A DNA stretch of 12,391 nt from Oscillibacter sp. CAG:241 (GTDB lineage: Bacteria > Bacillota > Clostridia > Oscillospirales > Oscillospiraceae). This document shows, one piece after another, positions 12,297 to 12,391 of the stretch. Location of the stretch: assembly GCA_000435975.1 (NCBI GenBank), contig FR884104.1, forward strand, positions 5,360 to 17,750, written 5' to 3'. Each line of letters opens with the position of its first letter. Position 1 is the stretch's first letter. Below the pieces are notes generated by a model. That model was not told the DNA's origin. It searched no databases and saw only the letters and a program-made list of their open reading frames with translations. The position numbers and the translations under genes are program-made.

Positions 12297-12391
12297 CTGT
12301 CAAAAAGGCCTCGCAGAGTTCGCGGCCCGCAGGCCGCGAATAGTGTTCAATCTATTTTTCGCGGCGGCATGTACGTCGCGAAAAATACTTT
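12297..12391. repeat. Structured intergenic repeat, copy B (runs into window edge)
   Basis: This 95-base stretch matches 7861-7954 with one extra G and four substitutions. Both stem-loops are kept: arms TTCGCGGCC (12319-12327) with GGCCGCGAA (12332-12340), and ATTTTTCGCG (12354-12363) with CGCGAAAAAT (12377-12386). As in copy A, a terminator hairpin lies directly to its left. The match holds up to the last base, so the element continues beyond the window. Confidence 0.85.

Overview
The window looks like chromosomal core-genome DNA from a GC-rich Firmicute of the Clostridia. The Oscillospiraceae / Flavonifractor-like gut lineage is my best guess, inferred from gene content (YqhQ/DUF1385, IreB, a Phe T-box leader), strong AGGAGG ribosome binding sites, sigma-A-type promoters and high GC with strong G/C third positions. 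No phage, transposase, CRISPR or plasmid gene is visible.

Left part (1-5916, all on +): the C-terminal end of a sensor histidine kinase, then a sigma-A promoter and the genes yqhQ (DUF1385 membrane protein), prmC (release-factor methyltransferase), recA, recX, rimO (ribosomal S12 methylthiotransferase) and pgsA (phosphatidylglycerophosphate synthase). They are tightly packed: recX starts inside recA, and pgsA starts 3 bases after rimO. A good intrinsic terminator follows pgsA. Hairpins lie in the yqhQ-prmC, prmC-recA and recX-rimO gaps and may tune expression within the block.

Middle (5917-8102): a Na+/phosphate cotransporter with a C-terminal PhoU-like domain. Its promoter has four TTTACA-like repeats at 11-12 bp steps just upstream of a good -10 and no usable -35, which is the layout of a Gram-positive PhoP (PHO-box) activated promoter. 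The 306-base gap that follows is a dense array of six perfect or near-perfect hairpins. It includes two identical 31-base terminator hairpins, between which sits a structured repeat element.

Right part (8103-12391, all genes on -): ireB with its own promoter, then (reading leftward from the right edge) a pheS promoter, a T-box riboswitch leader with a UUC (Phe) specifier, pheS and pheT. The 463 bases right of pheS hold the T-box leader, the promoter, a terminator for a gene beyond the edge, and a second copy of the structured repeat seen at 7861-7954.

The most interesting non-routine items are the PHO-box-like promoter of the phosphate transporter and the two-copy structured intergenic repeat, both copies of which abut a terminator hairpin on the same side. 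The PheS active-site motifs also diverge from the usual bacterial pattern. I found no new multi-gene system. Nothing here was tested by database search.
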